From Megalobrama amblycephala (taxonomy: Eukaryota; Chordata; Actinopteri; Cypriniformes; Xenocyprididae): a stretch of DNA of 64,000 bases. The notes under the pieces are model-generated. The model worked only from the letters and a program-made list of their open reading frames with translations. It was not told the DNA's origin and did no database searches. The translations under genes were made by a program, and so were the position numbers. Below, in pieces: positions 20,711 through 33,200 of this stretch. Numbering within the stretch: position 1 is the first letter of the stretch; the number at the start of each line of letters is the position of its first letter. The stretch covers positions 15,117,797 to 15,181,796 of the forward strand of contig NC_063058.1 in assembly GCF_018812025.1 (NCBI RefSeq), given 5' to 3'.

Positions 20711-22833
20711 AAAAAATATGTGGAAATTGGCACTGGCTAAATTCGGAATGCATACGACTCTATATTGCAGAAAAAAGTCAAGTTTACGAAGTAAACATCG
20801 CATTCATTTTCTCCATAGAAGAATTGATTTTGAACAATAGCTTATAAACCTTTAACGACCTACTAAAGAGTTATGAGGTTGTTAATCAATGGTATATGCT
20901 TTTGTCAAAGCCATCAGTCCGCATTATTTCAACTTACTTTTTAAATAATCACAGCGGAATTCTTGGTTAAAAAACTACATTACTCATTCTGCAAAGAAAC
21001 CTACCCCAGTCCGAGAATTGCAAACTCTTTAGCGTCACAGTCACACCCATGAAACACTGCGAATGACGTAATGATCTGTATGTATAATCATATTTTGCAA
21101 TAAATGTAAAATATATTCTTTCTATATCTATAGCCTACTCTATCTAGACACTAATGCACTCTTTAATAAAAGTAGTATGCTATTTTGGCAGCTAAATTCA
21201 TAAATCTTCAAAATGGCAGAAAAAGTAAGAATAGTATGCTAGTATGCTATTCATTCAAGATTCTATTTCTCTCAATGCCTGATCTAAAATGTACTGTAGC
21301 TCTTAGCGTTCTAATCAAAGGCTAATTGAAAACACAAAGAAAGAGAAATCTTTCATTTGACCATTAGCTTGTGATGCTTTCATAAGCTATTTTCCATATC
21401 ATTTCTAATCAGGCTGTGGGAGAAAGGACCTTGTACAGTTGCTAGCATTGCAGCTAACACAGTTAACGCCATATTAGACTGTTTCAAGCTCTCCAAACAT
21501 TGTTCTGTTTCTCTCCCCTCTATCTATGTCCATTATGGTGATCATACCTTCATTACCTTCATCCCTGGCTGACTTTTCCTGGCAAGGATGTTGTGCGCTA
21601 ACGCTAAAGTGGGCTGAGTTAGCCAGGCGAGCAGCTCAGTATGGCCATAGGGAGCAGTTCCTGCCCACGCATGGGGAGCGTTAGCAGTAGTACCCTGAAC
21701 TCCATCTCACGGAACAAGAGGAGTGTTGTTTGACCGCAGCAGGACTGGCATATTGCTTACACCTCCTAAAGGGCAGAGGCGGGAGGGAAAGAGCGAGCCA
21801 GCGAGGGGAGGGATATTTGCCACACATCACTGGAGCCTGTGGGACAGCTTCCTCCTCTGTGAGGAACTGGCTGCGAATGAGAATCACGGAAGCGTAGCTG
21901 ATTAACACACACAGTCTTATGCTGCCTTATCGTTCCCTACATTAAAGACATTACGCTGAGAAAAAACCTCTCAGACCTTTAATTATAGTGCATCTCAATG
22001 CCTCTATAGTTTCCTAATCGCGAAGACGTTCATATTTTTGCACTCATTATTCTGAGTCATTTGCACTTTGCAAATTGAAATGAGTTGTGAGCTGCTTGGA
22101 TACACAACCTGAGATTTTTGGTTTTTATTTGATAAACAATGATTTATTCATCATTAAACATCGAAAATGGTCACATTTTCCTAATTCTTAAATTGACATC
22201 AGTGTTCTGAGCTTAGAGACATGTCCTGTTGCCAAGGATACACTCTTGACAAAGCATTGTGGGATGAGAACCAGTGAACATTTGACCATAATCTCATTTA
22301 TAGTTCTGATTGTCTATTTTGTACCTAAATGCATTTATGATAAAAATAAAGTATCCTGCAAAGTACAAATTAGGCAGTCTGTGGATGTACATTACACTGC
22401 AGGCTGATTTGTATTCCTGCACACAGTCGATAGCTTGACCCCCATGTGAGCAAACCACTAATGAGCCTTGTAATTAATACGCAGTCGCCACTTACGAGTT
22501 GAAAGCCGCAATAACCACGCAGCCGCCATTGAAACGTCACTCTCAGTTGTCCTGGCATGGCTGTAATTAACACAAGCATCAGACACGAAGAGGAAATAGA
22601 TTCTAAACCAATCCAGTCCGGTGCCGGCCCAGGGCAGAGATGATTAATGTCTCGTTGTTTTAATCGATTAATATCTCGCTTAACATAGGGAAGGCCTGAG
22701 GGAGTCTTTATTTATGGCCTTTGATGATTTGGAGCTGTCAAGAATATTTAATGGATATATTTGTTTTCCCTTCCTCCATTTTTTTTTCTGGTTTGTCAGT
22801 TTTCCGGGTTACAGCTCACCATATATTGTAAAT
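20711..22833. other. Intron; candidate conserved noncoding stretches
   Basis: Mostly unique. Around 21270-21700 and 22370-22770 the sequence is balanced and carries homeodomain-type cores (CTTGTAATTAATACG near 22470, TTTTAATCGATTAATATC near 22658). ORFs on both strands at 21681-21908 have no family resemblance. Function is inferred only. Confidence 0.25.
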
Positions 22834-24103
22834 AGGAGTGGGCGTTATACCAGCAGACACAATTAACCAGTAGAAATTTGTCAATCAGTAAATATTTTGG
22901 ATTATCGTCTTTATTGCGGTTATGCACTTACGTGACGTTGCCATGCTGCACTGTCACAAAAGCTTATCATTTGCATGCGTTTTTAAGCATTGCTGTTTAA
23001 AAACAAGCAACTTTGAACTGTTGAAGCGCAACAAGCAGCGAAAGAATATGATCATAAACAGTCATCGTCATTTATGCCTTAAGTAAGGGATAATGTACAT
23101 CCAGCTGGTTGTTATTGCAGTATAAACCCCGACAGGGGTCTTGCATCACCCTGAAGGGGTTTATTCTGTGATAACAACTGGCTGGATGTACATTATCCCG
23201 CTTATCACATGGCTACTTGGCACTTACCTGTAAGTAAGTAATTAGACATGAAATATTGATCTAAGTCGAAATATTTTATTAGCTCTTTAAACACAAAGCT
23301 TCCGCAGAGAGATCAGTTGCTAGCAAGCAACAAGTTCAAACTAGAAGGAGATTTAAGAGATACGGAACAGTCATACCACATATTACACAGCATTTCGCCA
23401 TATAATAATGTCAATCTCTTTTGGGAATAAGAGATATTGATTTGACATGAAACCTGTTTGTTATCTTATAATCCATTACAGTGAACAAAACAATAGTCAC
23501 AAAATGGCAGCAGCTGCGTTTGTATGAAACGAGAGAGCGAGTCCGCGATACTGGATAACATAATTAAATAATGGCACACAACATATTGATTTGACTGCAT
23601 TTTAATATTTTATTAGCTCGCTGAACGCAACTTCCATGAGGGAAAAAAAAAAAAAACGTTCCTAGCAAGCGTATAGCGCTGCAGACTTCAGTTACCCAGA
23701 TGAGCCTGTGTTATCTGTTTTCAACGGCTGTTGAAATACCACTGGATGGCGCGATGGACCAATCAGAATCAAGTATTCCTCAGAGCCGTGTAATAAGTGA
23801 ATGTAAACAGTTGAGAAAGAAAGCGCATGTGTATCAGTATATTAGATCAGTGTATTCAGTCTTAAAGTTACAACAGCCTAATATACCTCTATAATATTAT
23901 TAATGTTAATGTTTTTTTTTACTTATGCTAGTATTTTTTTGTGTTATTGAAATTGGAGATTATCAAATTTCAATTGTATCAATAATTTTGATATCAATAA
24001 ACCTTATTTAAAGCAAAAATAACTATATCGCGATATATATCGTTATCATGAAATAAAACTACTCATATCGTGATACAAGATTTTGGTCATATCACCCACT
24101 TCT
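22834..24103. mobile_element. Composite DNA element with AGRAGTGGGYG ends
   Basis: The left end AGGAGTGGGCGTTATACCA (22834-22852) and the complement of the right end, AGAAGTGGGTGATATGACCA, form a terminal inverted repeat. The right end includes TATCGTGATACAAGATTTTGG, wording common in fish repeats. Inside lies a second unit beginning with the strong hairpin at 23087-23199 and holding a repeated module (ATATTGATTT..., TATTTTATTAGCTC, ...CTTCC) at about 23248-23302 and 23583-23636. No transposase. Confidence 0.6.
23087..23199. repeat. Strong inverted repeat (about 44-bp arms)
   Basis: The left arm (23087-23130, GGGATAATGTACATCCAGC...ATAAACCCC) pairs with the right arm (23156-23199, GGGGTTTAT...GCTGGATGTACATTATCCC) with few mismatches around a 25-base loop. 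The loop contains a second small C/G repeat (CCCCGACAGGGG overlaps the arm boundary). Confidence 0.85.

Positions 24104-25690
<1,587 letters not shown>

Positions 25691-25720
<30 letters not shown>
25691..25720. repeat. (TA)n microsatellite
   Basis: A TA run of about 30 bp immediately left of the MITE at 25721. Confidence 0.9.
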
Positions 25721-26530
25721 ATGGGTCATTGACGAATAAGGTTTTTAAAAGTGTACAAGATGTACAAAATTTGTCACCAAACAAGTCATTCAGTTTAACA
25801 AAAATTTTAAAAGGTTTTACCGAATGACACTTTTGGTTATACCGAATGACGATATTTTCATACAATGCTAACAGGTTGATATCTAGCTAGCTAGCTAGCT
25901 AGCAAAATGACAATCAAACATTTTATATTTAGTATATTTATATTTAAGTTTTTGAAATATTACAATATTTTCCATGTTTTATAGCGGTTGTACCTGATGT
26001 TTCGGGACATGTGTATGAGCAAGTGAAAACATGAATTTTTTAAATAGTTAAGTTAAGAAACAGTTAATTACTTTGCTTCAGGACCATGTGGTCCTTTGCA
26101 GGTGTCTGAATGATGTCACATCCTGTCACATGATAGGGTTAGGGTGTGATATTGGTTACTCCGAATGACATCAATAAAATTCATTTTTCTGGACATTCTT
26201 TCTCATAACAAAGCAACGACTTCTACACATAATTTTAATACCATTTTGCACTGTTGATATATGATGATATAAAAAATATATACATTTATTACATTTTAAG
26301 ATATTTTAATCAGAAAATGAAATGGCTGTATTGGCCTTTGGACGGTTAAACCAACTGAACTTTTGACACTTCAGAATCTTTAAAATACCTTTATATGTAG
26401 CAAAATATAATTAAAACCTTTTGGATCTAGTTGTACTACCTTACATACTTTGGATGTCATATCTTTGTTTTTTATTATTATTAAGGCCTTTGGACAAAAA
26501 AAAAAAAGACCCGTCACATCATTGACCCAT
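25721..26530. mobile_element. MITE with ATGGGTCAWTGA ends in a TA-rich target
   Basis: Left end ATGGGTCATTGACGAATAAGG. The right end ...TCATTGACCCAT is its complement over the outer 12 bp. Flanks are TATATATA on the left and ACACATATATA on the right, consistent with a TA target. Internally CCGAATGAC is repeated three times (25820-25850 and 26161) and a (CTAG)5 run occurs at 25883-25903. No coding capacity. Confidence 0.65.
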
Positions 26531-27766
26531 ACACATATATATATAACCATGAGTTCACATATATAATCAAGCACTAATAATATAATGCAGAGAGTCTGTG
26601 TGAGAGTGTGTTAATGTTTTTCTCTGCTGACCAAACACAGCTGGATGTGCTGAAAATACTTCATTCCCCACTTCAGATCCCCAAGCTGTGAAAAGTGAAA
26701 AAGCGACAGCGATTCTCTTGAAGCTTCTATTCACAGCTGGTTTGAGCACTACTTCACACTGAGATTATCAATATCAACTCAGTGAACCATAATCTATAGG
26801 TGCTGTGCGATTTATGCAAGAAAGATGTGTGTTTTTGTATTATGCACTGAAGGGGCTTGAATACCAATCACATGCACTGCTCCATATTCTGTTGCCAGAA
26901 GGCTGGTGGCTACTGTATTGCATCAGAAACGTATGCTGTCATTGCTGTCGGTGGAAGAAACTAAATCAAACTTTCAGTCAATAGAACACAGACATCCTCT
27001 AGCTGGAGTCAGCGCGGTGGACACAAGGGACCGCGAACAATCATCTGTCTCTTCTAAAAGTCGATACGAAGCCATCCACAGAGGCAAATGTCTTCAGTTT
27101 CATGAGATGGTCCCATTTTGCGTATCATAACACAAAGGCTATAGATGCTTTCTCTACAGAAACAGAGAACTGTTAAATGATAGAATATGTCTGTTGTACA
27201 AAAACCACACATCAGTCGGTTCTTGTGTTGCCAGGACTGTCAGCAAGTCCTCTCGCAGCATAATTCGGAGCAAATCTTCCTCACATACTTCAAAAAATAC
27301 TCATAGAGTATAAATAGAATGATTTAGAAATTAAGCTCTGAATTTTGATAGCACGTCGCATGACTTTATATTAAGTCTGAACTTGATTTACAAAAACTAA
27401 TATTTGAGATCCCAGTAAAAAAAAAAAAAAACTGCAACAACATTCCAATCAACCAATCAGATTTGAGGGACAAGTTTACAGTTTATGTCAAGTTTAGGCT
27501 TACAACCAGGGTTAGGTGCTTCTACATCAGTGTTATTCACCTATCCTTTCCCTCTTAATTTAGGAATAACTTATAGGTAGGGTTAGGGATAGGATTAGAA
27601 CTAAATTTTTGGACAGGAATGTTGTTCCAGGATCAACAAAATATGTTGATCCAGGAACATGTCTTGATATGTAACAGGAGACCTTGGCCTGGAAAAGGTT
27701 GAAGACTCCTTCAATAGAATATTTATCAACAAGTAATTCCATTCTCCTTTCTCCATGTCTTTACAG
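26531..27766. other. Intron before the last exon; includes a small hairpin
   Basis: At 27624-27658 GTTCCAGGATCAACA and TGTTGATCCAGGAAC form a 15-bp stem with one mismatch and a 5-base loop, about 110 bp before the terminal exon. An A-run lies at 27419-27431. The rest is unremarkable. Confidence 0.5.
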
Positions 27767-27952
27767 GTAATCGAATGCATCACACAAGGACGTGTGCTGG
27801 AGAGGCCACGGCTTTGTCCCAAGGAAGTGTACGACATTATGCTGGGATGCTGGCAGAGGGAACCGCAGCAGAGGTTGAACATCAAAGACATCCAGAAAAT
27901 TCTTTATGCCTTGGGCAAAGCCACACCTGTCTACCTGGATATCCTGGGCTAG
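27767..27952 (+). CDS. ntrk3: ntrk3 kinase exon 5 of 5 (terminal): C-lobe end and YLDILG tail
   Basis: The terminal coding exon, 61 codons plus TAG (27950-27952): [61 protein letters not shown]. It includes the conserved CW-x6-R of the kinase C-lobe ([11 protein letters not shown]) and ends in the Trk-specific YLDILG. In mammals the Tyr of that tail, once phosphorylated, docks PLC-gamma. RVLERPRxCPKEVYD and QRLNIK are TrkC-like. The acceptor is CTTTACAG|GTA in phase 0. The frame agrees with all upstream exons, giving 296 residues in total from the window. Confidence 0.97.
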   Translation, partial: VIECITQGRVLERPRLCPKEVYDIMLGCWQREPQQRLNIKDIQKILYALGKATPVYLDILG

Positions 27953-29340
27953 TGTTTGTTGGGAATATGTTTGGATGTCTGTCTGCGTCTATACAACGGA
28001 GGAACGAACAACCGGGGATTTACCCAAAACAACATGTACCTTACTGCGCCACTGTCAGACAACTACAACATGGGGATGGACTTAAGTGCCTGCTACTCCT
28101 TTCGATACACTGGATAACAGTCTTTCAAAAGCACTTTTACATTTTGTTTACCTGCATATATAGATGTACAGTTCTACTGCAAGAAGAGGAGTCTCCTTTC
28201 TCTATTTCTTTCTCTTTTTTTCAGTTTGGTAAGAACAGCCTACTTTTAAACTCTAAAAAAGGAATAATGGAAACCTTTTATTTCCCCCTAAAATATGGAA
28301 AATGTAAAAAAAAAAAAAAAAAAAAAAAAAATTTTTTTTTTTTGTTTCCTCACTGCCTGACTATTCTCCCCGTGGTTACTTGTTTTTCATTTTATAAATA
28401 TATATATATTTTTTATTTATTTTTCTTTCACCTCCGAGTGTGGATGTATGCCATGTTTCTTGCTGAGGGTATATCGCCTTTCGGATATGACTGCTTACCG
28501 TTGCCATGTCAGATGATTGGCAAGGACTTTTTAAAAAAAAAAAGCCTTACTGCGCTCTGATTGGCCGGATCTTCTCTTTGACTCTACAGGATGTATCCAA
28601 CAGGGCTTTTAAATATTCTGAGGAGCTTTTTAGTGAATGGATTAACTTGAAGGAACCACCAATCAATACAAAGGAGTTTATTTAAAAAAAAAAAAAGAAT
28701 GTATATAATGTAAATTTCTGTGTCAAAAGCGACAGTATGTTAACTTATTTCATTTCCTGATTAGATTATTTTAGTTCTTTGGCGTGCTGTTACGGTGAGT
28801 GAATTCTATAAATATTTTGATAATATTTTAATGTTTTTTATTTTTCCACATGTCCATAGAATGTATGTTGATATTTCTAAATTAACTTTTTTTTTTTTTC
28901 ATTTTCCCCCTTTTGTTTTGAATGCGGCCAAGAGCTCAAAAATGGTTAGGGTTTTCAAGGTGGAACACACCACAAAAGGAAAATCACAAGACGTTGCCTC
29001 ACTCCTTGTATTCCAGAGACCATTTGCTTCTGAAATGAATGTAACAGGAACAGTTAGAGATTCAAGTGAGATTATGCCCAGAAAATACTCATTAGCCCTC
29101 ATACTTCATTAGCCCTCATCGCTTTTATGAATTGTGCTTATGCTTCTTTGCAAACATATTATACCGTCCTTTCCCATAGTTTGAGTAATAAAAGAGAGAT
29201 GGTTAAGCTAACTGGAATAACTAGCATGAGCAAACTTTATTATTATTTATGTGCTAAAGTTTAGTAAGAAACACTGTCCATTCCTAGTTCTGCAACCACT
29301 TTCCTCTAGTAAATATTGTAGCCTCTAATAAAGTCACCAA
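27953..29340 (+). other. ntrk3: ntrk3 3' UTR (end uncertain)
   Basis: Begins after the stop. It holds a long A-run followed at once by a T-run (28306-28342), which would fold back on itself, AT-rich blocks near 28395, and a UGUAUAUA Pumilio-type motif at 28700-28707. Two canonical AATAAA hexamers, at 29187-29192 and 29327-29332, are candidate polyadenylation signals; the choice needs transcript data. The 261-codon frame overlapping the stop is an out-of-frame read-through of the exon and UTR and is not a gene. Confidence 0.5.
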
Positions 29341-30897
29341 ACTATAACTGAAGAGAGTCCATAACAACATTGTAGATTCTGTCAATATTCTTCTCCCCAG
29401 TGTTTAACAATAGAAGACTGTAAACACAATAATGTGATAACTGTATATTCGAGATGGAGCTTTCCTAATACTAAAGGGCTTCTTTGAAACATTCTTCATT
29501 TATTCTGAAGTGACATTTCATTGTAATGTGTTCTCTCAGATTTGCTGGCTCATGCTTTTCATTCAAGGTGATCTGTGGCTCAGTATTTGTCTAATGATAA
29601 ATCTGTAATCATTACACATGGAGTAAATCAGCCAAGTAAGCTTTAGCTGTGTGCCTATCAGTGCAAATGATTCTTGAGCACACATTAAGTGACATTTTAG
29701 AACTTCATCCTGAATTTAGCTTAACCCTTACAAATATACCAACAGTGGAAAATTTTAGGTGTTTTTTATGTGTGAGAGCTCACTTTGATTCTCGCAACTT
29801 TATCTTAACTAAACCATTACCAAAAGCAAAAAAAAAGTGAAAAACTTTCCTGCTTTTCCTTAAATTGCTGTTCGAGGCAGCCTGTCCATCTCAGTTCGAC
29901 AGAACACATTCGCGCTTAACCATAATCTCACCCTTCGCATCAAGAAAAGTTCCTGCCGCAGAGAAAGTGACTTGAACATTTGTTGATCTTGTTGTGTTGT
30001 TTCTTTCTGCTTCCCACAGTGGCCAGATAATTCTCTCCACATCTATGACAAGGGGGAAATTGCAAAAGTCTTTCAATAACACCGCCAGCGATGTGCTTAT
30101 ATGTGATAAGATGCTCCTTATTTTGATATTCTTGTCAGCTATGGGGCCCTACTGCAGATATCCACTGACTTTACAGTTTTGCACACCAAGCTTTCGTGCA
30201 GAAAAGTAACAGTGGAGATTTACCCTGGTATGGGTACCCAAATGCTTGCTCGAAAAGACTTGGTTTAAGTAAACAGGCATCTGCATCCCGGACGAGCCCC
30301 CAGTTTGGGACTGCATTTTAAACACAGTCCTCTTTACTGATTGTAATTTCTGCAAATCTCTCATTGATGTGGCATACCAGATTTGACATGTCAATTGTAG
30401 TACACAGTGAGCTTTCATGCTGAATTAGGTTCTAATTGGAAGGAAACAGACAAAATGTCACTTTTGGCAATGACAGCGATTCCCAGCTTTCCTGTAGAGA
30501 GATGAGACTTTGTGAATGCATGTGGGACTGATTTTTCAAAATATGAAAATTATATGTTAACATGAACAGGCTATTATTTCTTCCTTGGTCAACCCCTTTT
30601 CAGTTTGGGGAATTTTCTTGGAAAAAAAACAAACAAAAACACTGCTGCCCACCTCACATTTATCTTTAATAAAATGCTGGTTTATTAAAAAAAGGAAATG
30701 TTATCAGCACTAGCATTGCAGTTTTTAACAATATTACTAAATGCTAACAACCAATATTAAATTAATCATTTAATAATGATGCCTTAGAACTTTGTCTGGG
30801 CATTTTTTTTGTGACTGGCCAGCATTTTCCTCGTCTAAAACCAAATTTTGCAAAACATATGCTTTACACCCTCATGTATCTCTTCTTAACACGTGAA
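29341..30897. other. Downstream flank, nothing recognised
   Basis: AT-rich, unique-looking DNA. No exon with convincing splice sites or protein-family resemblance on either strand. Confidence 0.45.
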
Positions 30898-31619
30898 TAG
30901 CCCCTTTTGCATAGCAATCCTGGAAAATTACCGTAAAATTACTAGAATGACTTTACTGGTAAATACACAAGTATGCTGTTCACACAAGCAATGGCATCCT
31001 GGCTTTTTACCAGTAAGAGACCATTCATACATCAGCAGCAAATTACCGGTATATTCTGTAATGTCAGTCATCGGAAATGATCTTTAAATGCTGTGCCATT
31101 GTCTTCATCCGCCTGCATGAGGAGAAGCGCTTTAGTTTCACTATCTGTTCAATTTGACAACATTTTTTGACATTTTATTCTTTTAAAAACACAAGACATG
31201 CATAATAGTATCCAACTGCAGAGCCGCAGCGCTGATGAATGCAAAAGAAGGCAGGGTCTTGAGCGCATCACATTGAAAAAGCTGCGAGACATGGTGCAAC
31301 GCTCAAAGATGATCAAATATCGCATTAAAAACTATTAAAAAGCTTACTGTAAACAGCACGGAGTAATCACGTCATCTCCATAAGTACTTTATAATTGTCC
31401 CAAAGAGATTGTCAGCGCTTTCTGATTTCGTATATGCTCATACCGATAATCTTCATTCTGCGTTCAGACAGCGTATTATACCGGTAATTTACTGTTAATG
31501 TTACAACTACCTTTACTGCTAAATCGCCAGAACCAATTTACCGGTATTTTTGAAAAGGTCCTGTTCACACATGATATCTTACAGGTAATTTACCAGACTG
31601 TATGTGTGAAAGGGGCTAA
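30898..31619. mobile_element. MITE with TAGCCCCTTTY ends
   Basis: The left end TAGCCCCTTTTGCATAG and the complement of the right end TAGCCCCTTTCACACATAC form the terminal inverted repeat. Subterminal motifs are also inverted (AATTACCGTAAAATTAC; complement of GGTAATTTACCAG). The motif TTACCGGTA recurs near both ends (around 31043, 31479 and 31540). About 720 bp, no coding capacity. Confidence 0.75.
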
Positions 31620-33200
31620 TGTTGTTTATATCTGTAACAAATGAAAATATGAAACTGCACTTAGTTTCTACCTGTTTCCTGAAAAGGACTAAAGGTTGTG
31701 GCTCACTGTTGAGGCGGTGGTTACTGAAGATTATTTGAGTCATTGGGTACATTACTGTGACTAACAGGGTTGAAAGAGTCAAACATTTCTCTGCGATTTA
31801 CTTGGTGAGACCGATCGTTGCTCAACGACCTGTGAAAGGTGGATTATACAAAGGCGGCGAGAAGGGGGTCGGGCGGCGTTAGCTGCGGAGAGTGGGGAGA
31901 CTGTATCTTTATCACCTGAAGCCGTCGGAGAACTGGCGCAAACTGAATTAGTAGTTTCTGTAAATGAAAGGACGCAAGCGTGTAAGCCACAGCTGGTTTG
32001 GAGAGGGGGATCAGTAGAGAGAGAGTGTGACAGCAGGGTGACGGTATGGCAGCTCCAGGGGTTGCCGTGACTCTAATGACTTCACCTTGCAGAAATGGGT
32101 GGAAATTACCAATGAAATGAGTTTTTGGCCCGGGCTTTTAGATATCCCTTAAATATGATGGCCAGTCTTTCGGTAATCCCCCTGAGGCAGAGAAGAGAGG
32201 TGTGTGTGGTTGTATCTGTGTGTGAGAAAGCGAGGGGTAGGAGAGATGAATCAGTGAAGGTCACACACTAACAGAGTGGATAGAAGTGCCACAGCGCTGT
32301 CTGTTGGCAGGCTAACAGAGTTGAGTTAAGCATTCAGAGCTGTGAGGCAAGCAGAATCTCCCTCTCTCGCTTACCGCCGCCATGGCAGCGGGCAGGCGCA
32401 GGGCGATTGATGAGAGGTTTAAGACCTTAATCATGAGGAGAAGAAGCGAGGCAGGAAGCTGGAACATTACGTCTGGAATGAGCTCTCTTTCAGCACTTCA
32501 TAACCCTGCAGAAGGGCTGCAGAAACCTTGGCACTGTCACGCTTCGCTGCTGATCTCAGATCAGCTCTCTCCTCATCCATTTATCCTACCTTCTGTGGGC
32601 CTGATTTACCAAAGCATTTAGCGCATGCAAGACTGCTTTACTGGGACAAAGTGAGGTAGAAAAACTGTAATTGGCCAATCACAGGCAATGTTGCTAAAAA
32701 TCAAATGTCTAGATTTGCCGGCAAATCGTTTCAAGATGTCATGCGTTAACTTTTTTACCCAAATTACTGCCTTTGATATATTCTGTTTTGAGCACTTGGA
32801 GGCAATACTAATCCGGGTGTAGCTTCTTTCAAAACCAGTAACAACCCCATCAAATTAGCCGCCCAGCTTTTAGAACTCATTTAGCACCCCGACACTTGAT
32901 GTGGCCACCTGGAGCATTAATCTTCAAGAGATGCAGTCACGCTGAATATCTTACTGATTGAATCTGTTATCCCAAATTGTTGTCACTGCAGATCTTCAGC
33001 TGTCACTGTGGCTCACATAAAACATGCTATCCGTTTTTTGCCTGCAGGATAAAACTCATTTTCATTGCCTTCAAAACATTTAATTAAAGATCCTTATCTG
33101 ATTTGAAACTCCACTCCTAAATTACAAATGAGACTACCAGAACAAGTCCTTATCTACCTCCAGTGCATTGCCGCTTAAGTACTCTTAATGTACTGTGGAA
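31620..33200. other. GC-richer non-repetitive stretch
   Basis: Positions 31850-32420 are locally GC-richer than the flanks, with GGCGGCG/CCGCCGCC words. An 79-codon frame starts at 32382 in an excellent translation context (GCCGCCATGG) but resembles no known family. It could be a promoter-proximal or conserved noncoding region; not shown. Confidence 0.3.

Noticed and set aside
27775..28560. A 261-codon frame overlapping the ntrk3 stop and UTR
   Set aside because: It reads the last ntrk3 exon in the wrong frame and then UTR homopolymers (runs of Lys and Phe). It has no independent support.
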